From assembly GCA_965213595.1 (NCBI GenBank), contig CBDBZO010000006.1, positions 124,001 through 188,000 on the forward strand: 64,000 nucleotides of DNA. The letters are read 5' to 3'. Made by a program: the position numbers and the translations under genes. The notes under the pieces were generated by a model. That model saw only the letters and a list, made by a program, of their open reading frames with translations, was not told the origin of the DNA and did no database searches. This document shows, piece by piece, positions 43,953 through 52,469 of this stretch. This stretch comes from JBCCFC01 sp965213595 (GTDB lineage Bacteria > Chloroflexota > Anaerolineae > Caldilineales > Caldilineaceae). Numbering within the stretch: the stretch's first letter is position 1; each line of letters begins with the position of its first letter.

Positions 43953-44666
43953 GTGAAAAAACGTCGTCAGTATAGCAGTCAGTACAAGTATCAGGTGGCG
44001 CTGGAAGCGGCCAAAGGGAACAAGACGTTGAGCGAGCTCGCCAGCGAGACGGGCGTGCATCCCAACCAGATCAGCAGCTGGAAGCGGCAATTGCTGGAGG
44101 GGGGCATCCAGACGCTTTATCCCAAGCCCAGGACGAGCCGCGCTTCGCCAGCGCACAAAGTCTATCCCTATTTGTTGCGCAACCTGGCGATTACCCGGCC
44201 CAATCAAGTTTGGAGCAGCGACATTACTTATGTCCCCATGGCCCAGGGCTTCATGTACCTGGTCGCCGTCATCGACTGGTACAGCCGCTACGTCTTGGCC
44301 TGGCAGCTCTCCAATACGCTCGATGGTCGCTTCTGTCTCGATACGCTACAGCAGGCCCTACAGCAGGGCAAACCGAAGATTTTCAACACCGACCAGGGCG
44401 TGCAGTTCACCGCCAGGGAGTACACCAACTGCTTATCGAAAGCAGGCACTCGCATCAGCATGGATGGCCGGGGGCGCGCCCTCGACAACATCTTTATCGA
44501 GCGTCTCTGGCGCTCGGTCAAGTACGAAGACATCTATTTCAAGGCGTATGCCGCTGTGCCTGCTTTGAGTACGGGCCTTGACCACTACTTCCGCTTCTAC
44601 AATGACGAACGTCTGCATCAGTCCTTGGGCTATCGCCCACCCGTCGAGTTGCATGGTGCGTGCTGA
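43953..44666 (+). pseudogene. IS3-family transposase, OrfA fused to OrfB by internal deletion
   Basis: From the GTG at 43953 (KKRRQYSSQYKYQVALEAAK) the first 50 residues are OrfA: helix-turn-helix with LSELASETGVHPNQISSWK. The frame then passes directly to GGIQTLYPKPRTSRA and the OrfB integrase core (SSDITYVPM, NTDQGVQF, FIERLWRSVKYEDIY giving D, D, E). The OrfA leucine-zipper end and about 100 N-terminal residues of OrfB are missing, so this is a 237-residue fused remnant, although its catalytic core is complete. Confidence 0.8.
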
Positions 44667-44842
44667 ATCACCTCCCAGGGAGCAGAGCGACTTGCCCACC
44701 TGCTTACCCATTGTCGCAACGGTAGCACTTATCAGCTGTTAAGGCGGTGTATGGCATCCATCGCTTTTAACATGACCAACAATCTATCTGTTCTACTCTC
44801 CACCTTATTTTCATCGCTTCGTAGTCTTGATTTTGGGGTCAA

Positions 44843-45382
44843 CTATACGGCACGCTTAGTTTCCAGTTGCTTCATTTTAATCACCACTGCCGTGCGTCAA
44901 ACCAAATAACATATACATTATTGGAGGGGGGCAGATTAAGACTAAGGTGGGAAGCGACCTAGAGCGCACTGTGATACGCTAAATAAGCAGTTCAGCCACT
45001 GCTCCTTGAAAGAGCTATCCGTCAACATCAAGATTGGCCGATAGCTCTTTCGCTATGGTCAATTTTCCGGCAAGCGAGCGCATGGGTTGCGCGGAGAGGA
45101 CGAAAATCATTCGGTAGTCTTACATGGGGAGTAAAGTGTAGCCGTTTTCACAGCTGAACCATCACTACCCGTTCAGGGCTACCAATCATTCTTCATCGTT
45201 CTCCTTAGAGTGTATTTGAAAAGTCGGACTCAGCCCCACTTGATAAGGCGAAATGTACCGAATTAAGGTGTTTTGTCCCACCGGGTAAAATAGTCGGTAG
45301 TATATTGCAGAAGTGGGCGCGATTTCCGACGATGGTGGGACGCTCAGGTACTTTTCAAATGCACTCTTAGAAAGGCTGTTTG
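44843..45382. other. Intergenic stretch with structured RNA candidate
   Basis: No gene is seen. It carries the two-hairpin element at 44986-45051 and the leader GTGATACGCT at 44971-44980, as in the region upstream of the related exoprotein gene at 27156. Confidence 0.5.
44986..45051 (+). ncRNA. Candidate structured RNA, copy B (two tandem hairpins)
   Basis: Hairpin 1 is AGCAGT-tcagcc-ACTGCT (44986-45003). Hairpin 2 has a perfect 12-bp stem GAAAGAGCTATC/GATAGCTCTTTC (45008-45019 with 45040-45051). Compared with copy A the upper stem differs on both sides so that pairing is kept, which argues for selection on structure. Confidence 0.5.
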
Positions 45383-45661
45383 ATGACCTGTTTCCAACGT
45401 TGGCGCAAGTGACGTACCTCCGCTATTATTTTGTTGCCAATGCTACTTGTCTTTTCGCTTCCTGCTCTAGTGAATCAGAACAAAACTGTTGCGGCTCAAA
45501 CCGTACCACCCCCAACCTTAATTGCAATGTCCACCGATGCAGGCGAAACGCTGCCTACGCCAACCTGTATGGCTGCAGCCACATCAGAATCAACTGCCGC
45601 GCGCGCGGCAACGCCAACGCCAACCCCAACCCCTCAAACCCTGCGGTCAAGATCATATTAG
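45383..45661 (+). pseudogene. Truncated paralogue of the 27156-27911 exoprotein
   Basis: The frame from ATG 45383 reads MTCFQRWRK then a TGA, then continues as a signal peptide and QTVPPPT, TDAGETLPTPT and a Thr/Pro linker that match 27156-27911. The C-terminal beta domain is absent; the frame ends at 45661. Early stop and missing domain both indicate decay, although a TTG restart at 45431 would still give an exported linker peptide of 76 residues. Confidence 0.75.
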
Positions 45662-45721
45662 ACAGAAAGATCTGATGTACTTTCGTGTCATTCAGCACAT
45701 CGGATTAGGAGAATTTTTAAC

Positions 45722-47185
45722 ATGTTGAGAGTACAACAAAGGATAAAGGCAAGCTTGCTCGCATTAGCGCTGTTGGGCGTAATCCTGCTGCTTACAAATA
45801 CTGCATCTACCTACGCTGGAAAGGTTCACCCCAGGTATCTTAATATGGACGTTGCCAACGCCACTCAAGCCGCGGACGTCAACATACCGACTGCGCCGAC
45901 CCAGCCCAACTGGCTGGAGCCGCGCGGCATCAACATCGTCGACCTGGTGGGCGAAGTGCCCGAAGCACACCTGCAAGGGGCAATTCTCTCCTACATGGCA
46001 GGCTACGTGCAGTACGAATCGGGCACGCGCGAGGGCGACATCGTCACCATCAACACGCGCGTTACGCCGCGCTTTTTCGAGGTGAGCGGCGGCCTGGGCA
46101 CGCGCACCGCCTGTCTTGGCATGCACGGCTTTTTTGATCAGCAGACGACCGTGATGCCCGCGGGCACGGCCCGCTTCTTCAACGGCGACCGCGACGTGAC
46201 GGAGAGCGCCTACGTGGTGCGCTACAACCCCGCGGGGCAGCGGCAGCCCGTCGCCCCGCCCCGCGCGCTTGACCGCTACCCCGTGGGCGACGACCGCGCG
46301 GCGCGCTTTGACGACGACGGCGCGCTCATCATCCCCGCCAACATGGGCTGCGTGCTCAACCTGCAGGGCAAGTTCGAGAATCTGCGCGCCACCTTTGTCT
46401 TTAACGCACCGAAGCTGATCGAGATCGACGTGCTGGGCAGCGAGAGCTTCGCCTTCCGCTCCTACATCGGCGTCGGCGACGCGGGCGCGATCGACCCGCT
46501 GCGCAGCCAGCTCGTGCGCCGCTTTGGCGAGCGCCACGACAAGTTTGAGCTCTCGCCGCCGGGCGGCACGGAGTTTGTGCTGCTCAACTACCCGCCCACG
46601 CCCGTTGATCCGTACGCTTCGCCGCGCACGGCGGAGAACATCAGCAGCGGCGGCAGCGGAACCTACCGCTTTGGCCGCGTCGGCGACAACACGCTCTCGG
46701 TCGATCACGTCAACTCGATGCTGCTGCCGCTCTACGGCCAGTACCAGGATGTGGACCAGGGCGGTGGCGAATACCTCAACTTTTTCGGCAATGCCAATCG
46801 ACTGGCTGCGCCCGAATACTTTGTCCCCGTTGGCGTGAATTACGACCCCTGTATGCAAAGCGGCAGCTGCCCCGGCAGCCTGCTGGACGAAATCTTCAGC
46901 GCCGAGATGGAGATGACGCTCTACTACTACAGCGTTCGCCGCGTGGCAACGGGGCTGAACCAGGTGCCGCTGCGGGCGGTTGGCGACGGCTTTGGGCGCG
47001 CGGTCGCGAGCGCCGCGCCCGTGCAGCAGACGATCCCCGCCCAGCGCGACAACCCCGTCTACCTGCCGCTGATCGTTGGCCCGCCCGTCGATGTCGAGCC
47101 GGACGAGCCCGGCGCCGACTGTCCCTGCGGCTGGTTTACCGAGGATGGGCGGATGGTGGATTTTGTGCCGGGGGGTGGTAACTAA
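45722..47185 (+). CDS. Exported protein with internal YLPLI motif and Cys-containing tail
   Basis: A 487-residue protein with a signal peptide (hydrophobic about residues 10-28, ending STYA). The body is beta-rich and unrecognised; it includes EVPEAHLQGAILSYMAGYVQ, an RTACLGMHGFF and NMGCVLNLQGKF cysteine pair, and late cysteines in DPCMQSGSCPGS. Near the end is RDNPVYLPLIVGPP, the tail motif of other exported proteins, but here it is followed by about 35 residues with CPCGWFTEDGRMVDFVPG. A Shine-Dalgarno TTAGGAGAA precedes the ATG. The next gene starts 1 bp after its stop. Confidence 0.75.
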   Translation: MLRVQQRIKASLLALALLGVILLLTNTASTYAGKVHPRYLNMDVANATQAADVNIPTAPTQPNWLEPRGINIVDLVGEVPEAHLQGAILSYMAGYVQYESGTREGDIVTINTRVTPRFFEVSGGLGTRTACLGMHGFFDQQTTVMPAGTARFFNGDRDVTESAYVVRYNPAGQRQPVAPPRALDRYPVGDDRAARFDDDGALIIPANMGCVLNLQGKFENLRATFVFNAPKLIEIDVLGSESFAFRSYIGVGDAGAIDPLRSQLVRRFGERHDKFELSPPGGTEFVLLNYPPTPVDPYASPRTAENISSGGSGTYRFGRVGDNTLSVDHVNSMLLPLYGQYQDVDQGGGEYLNFFGNANRLAAPEYFVPVGVNYDPCMQSGSCPGSLLDEIFSAEMEMTLYYYSVRRVATGLNQVPLRAVGDGFGRAVASAAPVQQTIPAQRDNPVYLPLIVGPPVDVEPDEPGADCPCGWFTEDGRMVDFVPGGGN

Positions 47186-47186
47186 A

Positions 47187-47669
47187 ATGTCTAAAGCTCC
47201 TGGCTGCAACACCGAAATCAATATGTTATATCCCAACGTGACCTACCTGGACTTACCGGCTGAATATCACTATTTGAGCATTATCGGTTCGTGTACACGG
47301 GCCGTGGCGCATCGGGCGCAGACGCTACATGCGCCAAACGAAGCCGACGAGATGTTTTTGTACAGTGCTGAGTTGGGCGTGCATGAAATGTGCAAGAATA
47401 TTATCGAACATGCCTATGGTGAAGAAACGGGACGAATTTTGGTTCAATTCACCCTGAACGCACAGTCTCCTCAAATTCAAATTGATTTGTATGATGACGG
47501 GGCGGAGTTTGATAAAGAACAGGTGACGCTTCCCAATTTGAAGGAGCCGCTAGTAAAGGGGCATGGACTATTTCTAGCACGACAGCTCCTGGATGAGGTC
47601 TCATACGAACGAGAAGGTGATCGCAATCATTGGCGTATTCTGGTGAAACCGGCGAGAAAGCGCCTGTAA
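47187..47669 (+). CDS. RsbW-like anti-sigma factor / serine kinase (HATPase_c_2)
   Basis: The ATG at 47187 gives 160 residues; a longer frame overlaps the upstream gene and is unlikely. The GHKL ATPase features are ELGVHEMCKNIIEHAYG (N box), LYDDGAEFD (G1) and GHGLFLARQLLDEVSYE (G2), as in RsbW/SpoIIAB-type regulators that bind sigma factors or phosphorylate anti-sigma antagonists. No sigma factor or STAS antagonist is adjacent. Translational coupling to an exported protein gene is unusual. Confidence 0.85.
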   Translation: MSKAPGCNTEINMLYPNVTYLDLPAEYHYLSIIGSCTRAVAHRAQTLHAPNEADEMFLYSAELGVHEMCKNIIEHAYGEETGRILVQFTLNAQSPQIQIDLYDDGAEFDKEQVTLPNLKEPLVKGHGLFLARQLLDEVSYEREGDRNHWRILVKPARKRL

Positions 47670-47710
47670 AGCAAGCGAACCAACCGAACTATATACCCCA
47701 AATTAGCAAA

Positions 47711-47741
47711 CAAAGAACCCCGACTCAGTCGGGGTTCTTTG
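47711..47741 (+). terminator. Rho-independent terminator
   Basis: AAAGAACCCCGAC-tca-GTCGGGGTTCTTT, a 13-bp perfect stem ending in Ts, 42 bp after the RsbW-like gene. The A and T ends also permit use from the convergent CHAT gene. Confidence 0.9.
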
Positions 47742-47903
47742 TTTCTGTTGATCGCAGAAAGCGGAAGATGTGGCGGAGATCATCATCGGGTCTCGCGGCT
47801 CGATTGCCCACATGGACAAGGAAAAACGCACGCGGTGGTACGCATCCCGGAAGGTCTTTGCGACAGTGAACGCTTTGGATATCTCGCATGGCAACCTGGA
47901 CGG

Positions 47904-49058
47904 TTACGGCCTCCGCTCCTGACTTGCCCGCTGGTGGAAAGAATCAAAAATGTAGCCATCTGTTCTGTGCGTGTAGACGATGGGCAGCCCCCACTCCAGC
48001 GTATCTGCATTGGCGAAGCTGATGCCGATGCGTGCCTCTGTGACTGCGGTCTCGATCGATTCGCCCGCAACAATGGATTTATAAAAGGACTGCGCAAATT
48101 CAATGGCAGTTGGAATCGCGATCCGATCCTGCATGGCCACGGCTGCGGGAATGCCGCGCTGTACCAAAACTGAAGCCGCGCTGGAAAACAAGTTGTGCTG
48201 ATTGCTGCGCGCGCCTTCGCAGGAACTTAAAATAACAAGGCGGAGTGCTCGGTTGTCGCTCAAAAGGCGAGCGAGTTGTTTGGCCGAAAACATAGCCGCC
48301 TGATTGCGACTGTCGGTAAGCATGACATAGCCTTCTTTGGTAAACTCATTATAGCAACCGTGGCCGATGAAGTGGAAGATGTGCCAATTTTCCTCCCACA
48401 AGGCGTGCTGTAGATCACGCCAGGTGCCGCCAATCAGCCATTCTAGCTTGACCAGACCCGCCTTCTCCAGTTCACGAAGTTCTTCGGAGATAAGCTGAGT
48501 GATGTTTTTGATGTCAAAACGCTGCATATCTGTCGGCGAGACGCACACGCAGAGAATGCGCAGCGGTAGCTCCATGGGCAGGGGGGGTTGCCGATCAAAC
48601 GCCTCAACGTGACGAACGATGGACGTGTAGCGGGAAAGCGCCACGAACTCGTTCTGGCGTGGATCAAACATCAGCTCCCAGGGCAGCGTGGCCAGCTCCG
48701 GCGATTGAATGCGGAGCTTGAGGCGCAGTCCTTTTCCCTCTTGTGCTGCACGATACCGACTTAGGTCATAGCAGCTGCGAATCTCGCCCGCAATCGCTGT
48801 GTCGAAGAGCGCATGGCCAATGGTTTTCACCGCTTTGATTTCTGGCCCTTGCAGCGAGCTGGGGGTTTTTCTGCCATTTGAACCGAGCGAATAGGCGTCG
48901 GTTTCCCAAATGCCAGAAATTTGGTCCTGTATGTCACCCACCCCAAATGGATATTGGACGGCCGCGCGCGCTTCGCCAACCGAGGATTGCAAGACAACAA
49001 CAGAATAGCCTTTCTGTCGTTGACCGTCAATTAACAGCTCGAAGTTCTCATATTCCAT
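47904..49058 (-). CDS. Stand-alone CHAT-domain protein (caspase-like)
   Basis: The ATG at 49058 follows GAAAGGAT; the 384-residue protein starts with a beta domain typical of bacterial CHAT proteins (EYENFELLIDGQRQKGYSV). The CHAT peptidase follows: PELATLPWELMFDP, then HFIGHG with catalytic histidine at about residue 233 and LSSCEGA with catalytic cysteine at about residue 280. Both are intact. No TPR, effector or sensor domain is fused, and no obvious partner is next to it. CHAT proteases often act in defence or cell-death systems with separate sensors or pore proteins; here the substrate is unknown. Confidence 0.88.
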   Translation of the reverse strand: MEYENFELLIDGQRQKGYSVVVLQSSVGEARAAVQYPFGVGDIQDQISGIWETDAYSLGSNGRKTPSSLQGPEIKAVKTIGHALFDTAIAGEIRSCYDLSRYRAAQEGKGLRLKLRIQSPELATLPWELMFDPRQNEFVALSRYTSIVRHVEAFDRQPPLPMELPLRILCVCVSPTDMQRFDIKNITQLISEELRELEKAGLVKLEWLIGGTWRDLQHALWEENWHIFHFIGHGCYNEFTKEGYVMLTDSRNQAAMFSAKQLARLLSDNRALRLVILSSCEGARSNQHNLFSSAASVLVQRGIPAAVAMQDRIAIPTAIEFAQSFYKSIVAGESIETAVTEARIGISFANADTLEWGLPIVYTHRTDGYIFDSFHQRASQERRP

Positions 49059-49881
49059 GGATCTATCCTTTCTAATAAGAAGGCAAATTTCCAATCTTTG
49101 TTGTTTATTTTATACGTTTGACAAATAATTTTTCCATGCGCAATTGCAGTAAAAGTTCTAATACTAGCTGACCAAAAAATTTTACTATTTTGTTGTGCAA
49201 CGCATGATGGATGCCGTTCATTCGGGGTTATGCCATGATACCTATGTAATGAAGCATTTGTGGATTTTTGATGGAGCCCAGATTTGTTTTTAATTTGGTT
49301 GATTTGAGGGTGTTTAGCGCAAGTTTAAGAAAGGAACATCGTCGTACCATCTGTCGGGTAAAGACGGCAAATTTTAATAGCACATCGATCTGTTGTCGAG
49401 AGAGATGATATGCTAAAACACAGCCAAATTCAGCGGTGTCTGAGCACACCTAATTCAAGGTGAATCGTCTGTTTATGGAGCAGATCAAACTAGATAGTTT
49501 GTTTGTGTCTGTCAACAAACATGGATGAGCCGGTTTTTACAATCAGAGGAGAACTGTTAGATCGAGGGGCTTCACTAAAGCATAAACTGACCGGGGCCTC
49601 CCACTCGATGTGGCCAAGGCTTTGGTCAGTTTGTGTTGCCGGTTGAAAGAGAAGGCAATCTATCACTGCAGATCGGCGACCATCGGCGCGGTGGCCGCGG
49701 ACCGCAGAAGGCTGTGGTTTGGTGGCTGTGGCGCTCTGGGCTGGCGTGGATGAATGGGAAGGACGACGCCCAGAGGACGGGGTCGATCAGCGAACCAGTA
49801 CACATAGGCGTAAACAATTAGGCAGTTTTCACCAGAGGTAGAGCGGTCTTTAAACTGCCTAATTATTTACGCAGTGGTGTA
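49059..49881. other. Non-coding stretch with inverted repeats
   Basis: No convincing gene. Repeats: AAACTGACC/GGTCAGTTT around 49583-49634, and the strong inverted repeat at 49808-49872. AT content is higher than in the flanking genes. Confidence 0.45.
49808..49872. repeat. Inverted repeat beside response regulator
   Basis: GCGTAAACAATTAGGCAGTTT (21 bases written in two parts: GCGTAAACAATT and AGGCAGTTT) at 49808-49828 is inverted at 49852-49872 with one mismatch. The hairpin lies 10 bp after the stop of the minus-strand regulator, so it may terminate that transcript. Confidence 0.65.
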
Positions 49882-50553
49882 CTAGAACAAGCAGTTTCGC
49901 ACGGGTTGCCCAAGCTCGACAACTCCTTGCTCTAACGCGTATAGAGTCGCCTGCGTTCGGTTGGAGAGGTTCAGCTTGGATAAGATATTGCTCATGTGGG
50001 TGCGCACGGTTCGTGGACTCACATACAGCTGATCGGCAACTTCCTTGTTGCTAAATCCCTGGGCCACCAGTTGAAGCACATCCATCTCCCGGCTTGTCAG
50101 CGATTCGTGGGCGGCGTGCTGCTCAGATGAACCGTTGACTTCGTCAATGAGATGACGCGTGCTAGTTGGGTGCAGGAAAATTTCGCCCTGATACACGTAG
50201 CGAATCGCCTGAAACAGCTCTTCCGAGCGACAAAGTTTTGGCAAATAGCCCTTGGCGCCCATGCGGAGTGCGGTAAACAGTCGTTCATCATCATTGTAAC
50301 CCGTCATCATCAGGACGCGAGCTGAGGGGTTTTCCTGGCAAATCTCGTTTAACGCTTCGATCCCACCTTTGCGCGGCATCCGTAAGTCCATCAGAATCAC
50401 ATCTGGCTTTGTTGCGCGCGCGCGCAGCACGGCCTCGACGCCATCAACGGCTGTGGCGACAACCTCCATATCGTCCTCGCCATTGATGAGCATCTTAAAG
50501 CCATCCTGCACCACATCGTGGTCTTCAGCAATCAAAACGCGAATCCTACTCAT
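49882..50553 (-). CDS. NarL/FixJ-family response regulator (type B paralogue)
   Basis: A 223-residue regulator with receiver residues (RIRVLIAEDHDVV, PDVILMDLRMP, MMTGYN, GAKGYLPK) and LuxR helix-turn-helix (LTSREMDVLQLVAQGFSNKE, TVRTHMSNILSKLNL). It is a close paralogue of 24807-25478. It lies downstream of the type A paralogue at 50994-51653 in transcript direction, repeating the A-B order of the first pair but with no PAS protein. Confidence 0.94.
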   Translation of the reverse strand: MSRIRVLIAEDHDVVQDGFKMLINGEDDMEVVATAVDGVEAVLRARATKPDVILMDLRMPRKGGIEALNEICQENPSARVLMMTGYNDDERLFTALRMGAKGYLPKLCRSEELFQAIRYVYQGEIFLHPTSTRHLIDEVNGSSEQHAAHESLTSREMDVLQLVAQGFSNKEVADQLYVSPRTVRTHMSNILSKLNLSNRTQATLYALEQGVVELGQPVRNCLF

Positions 50554-50993
50554 AACTACTCCTTTTATTAGTAACCGAATAATTTAGTGAACCACTCTTG
50601 ACCAGCCCCTTAAGTTATTCGGGTTGTAGAGTTGCCTTTAGCGGTATCACAAATGATTGCCGCCCTCAGACGCCCCTCAACGCCATTTGTCTTGCTAACC
50701 ATTTGTCGACTTCCGATATCGACAAGCGCAAACCCTGCAACAATGTGTAATGAGACTTAAATTGTAATGTGCAATATACCTGAAGTAAACCCCTCCATCG
50801 ACGGTAGAAGCTACGTAATTGGGGGTGAAAAGAGGAGAAAAAGGGACTTTGCAAACGCAGGACAATGTTTGAGTAAATGGTACTCAAGCATCGTCCTGCT
50901 TATTTATTTGGTTATCTGCGCTCGTTGAAGCATCGTTTAGCGCAGAGTAAACGCAAAACTCAAAGGCAATCGCTTTGACCGCCGTCGTCCGAT
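50554..50993. other. Spacer between paired regulators with strong hairpin
   Basis: 440 bp without a gene. The only clear structure is the hairpin at 50857-50899. Confidence 0.45.
50857..50899 (-). terminator. Long imperfect hairpin between the two regulators
   Basis: GCAGGACAATGTTTGAGTA pairs with TACTCAAGCATCGTCCTGC, 17 of 19 positions (two G-T type changes), loop AATGG. It is 95 bp after the stop of the minus-strand type A regulator. It could be a terminator or attenuate transcription into the type B gene. Confidence 0.55.
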
Positions 50994-51653
50994 TTAGCTT
51001 TTGATTTCATCTAAATGAGCAATCTGATTTTGAAGCGCGTAAAGCGCAGCTTGCGTGCGATTATTCACCTTGAGTTTTGTTAAAATATTTTTGACGTGTC
51101 CTTTTACCGTCATGGGGTGAATCGAAAGCGCGTCGCCAATCTCCTTATTACTAAAGCCGCGGGCAACCATCTTGAGTACATCCGTTTCCCGGTTGGTGAG
51201 CAAGGTGTGAACGGGTGGCTCGTTCTTCGGCTGCTCCAAACCCTGAAGAAGCCTACTCACGGCGGTGGGGTGTAAAAACATTTCACCCTGATGCACGTAG
51301 CGAATCGCCTGGAACAGCTCTTCCGGCGGGCAATGTTTGAGCAGATAGCCCGCGGCCCCCCGTCGAACGGCGGCAAGGACCTGCTCGGCATCGCTGTACC
51401 CCGTCATAACCACCACGCGCTTGGCGGGATTCAACCCGTGAATCTCTTCCATCGCTTCCAATCCACCTTTCTGCGGCATTATTAAATCCATGAGGATTAC
51501 GTCCGGATTGGCTGTACACGCGTACTCAACTGCCTCTTTACCGTTGACGGCCTCAGCAACCACTTCCATATCCTCTTCTGCATTGACCAGCAGCTTGAAT
51601 CCCCGTCGCACAATGCTCTCGTCCTCCGCGATCATAACGCGAATCTTCTCCAT
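50994..51653 (-). CDS. NarL/FixJ-family response regulator (type A paralogue)
   Basis: A 219-residue regulator: EKIRVMIAEDESIV, PDVILMDLIMP, VMTGYS and GAAGYLLK mark the receiver, and LTNRETDVLKMVARGFSNKE with MTVKGHVKNILTKL the LuxR domain. Closest in the window to 23998-24645. AAAGGAGAAGTG precedes the ATG. The lysine in the usual GAKGYL is replaced by alanine-glycine (GAAGYLLK), but the following LK supplies a lysine nearby. Confidence 0.94.
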   Translation of the reverse strand: MEKIRVMIAEDESIVRRGFKLLVNAEEDMEVVAEAVNGKEAVEYACTANPDVILMDLIMPQKGGLEAMEEIHGLNPAKRVVVMTGYSDAEQVLAAVRRGAAGYLLKHCPPEELFQAIRYVHQGEMFLHPTAVSRLLQGLEQPKNEPPVHTLLTNRETDVLKMVARGFSNKEIGDALSIHPMTVKGHVKNILTKLKVNNRTQAALYALQNQIAHLDEIKS

Positions 51654-52469
51654 GCTGCACTTCTCCTTTAAACGTTATGGTCTATCTTCAATTAGAACAA
51701 TCTGTCTTCAGCTAGAGCATATTTCCTGCTCCTTCTTCGACGGACACCTCTTTGATAGACATTCCTCCGACCTCTCCTTTCTTTTGCATGACTGACAAGT
51801 ACGCCATCGGCGGATTTATTAGAGTTAGACAGGGGTGCGCTCCGCAGTCGCACGCTTGTGAGCTGCCGCTCCCTGCTGGCTAATGACGGAATGCACTATG
51901 GTTGTGAAGCGGGCAGCAGCATTTATGTAATCCATCAAAATTTGCTTGACAAAGCAGCAGACCCCTTCACTCGTCGAACCTTGACGTTACCACAATGACG
52001 TTAATTCTATCCCCAAAGAAACTCTATTTTGTAAGAGAAGCCCTAGATTGCAGGCTTTTTACAGAAAAGTAGGGGCAATGCACTGTCATGTGTACTAAAT
52101 TTAGCCGCCAGATACGAGATGAATTTCTTCTCGAAGTTAATACTTAATCCTGTATCAAAGCCAGTTTCTTCGAGCTAAGCTTGTATCCACTGATCCCTAT
52201 CGTTCGCTAGTTTCAAAGAAGCAATGCACCGCACATCGCTCCATGGGAAATAGAATGATACGCAATACTCAATACCTTGATCAATTTGGTTGTTAGCCCT
52301 CTCTGAAGCGGCAGACCCATACATGCTCTGCCTAGATTAAAACTCAAGGCCAGAATTTCTGGGCCAAGTTTTAACCGTGTAGAGAGAAATCTCAGTAACC
52401 CATTTGGGGTATCCACCAGAGAGCGCTATTTGGTCAAGGTATTAATACTAATTGGAGGTTTGATAAAAA
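51654..52469. other. Intergenic stretch upstream of subtilase gene
   Basis: No gene is seen. A segment at about 52136-52160 (GTTAATACTTAATCCTGTAT then CAAAG) resembles 56407-56433 upstream of the SdrD_B gene and may be a shared regulatory sequence. Shine-Dalgarno GGAGG at 52454-52458. Confidence 0.4.

Larger units (their letters stand above)
42473..44842. mobile_element. IS3-family-like element, interrupted by IS4
   Basis: Left end TTGACCCCGGAAACTAAACT (from 42473) and right end, reading inward on the other strand, TTGACCCCAAAATCAAGACT (from 44842), are imperfect inverted repeats with further similarity inward to about 40 bp. Between them lie a rve-type transposase gene and, inserted in the 5' part, the IS4 element 42602-43807. 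No target duplication is seen at the outer ends. Confidence 0.55.

Noticed and set aside
45764..47236. Minus-strand frame of 490 codons opposite the exported protein gene
   Set aside because: Shadow frame; the plus frame has a signal peptide, Shine-Dalgarno and YLPLI motif.
49228..49449. Minus-strand frame of 73 codons
   Set aside because: No Shine-Dalgarno, no recognisable features, in an AT-rich non-coding stretch.
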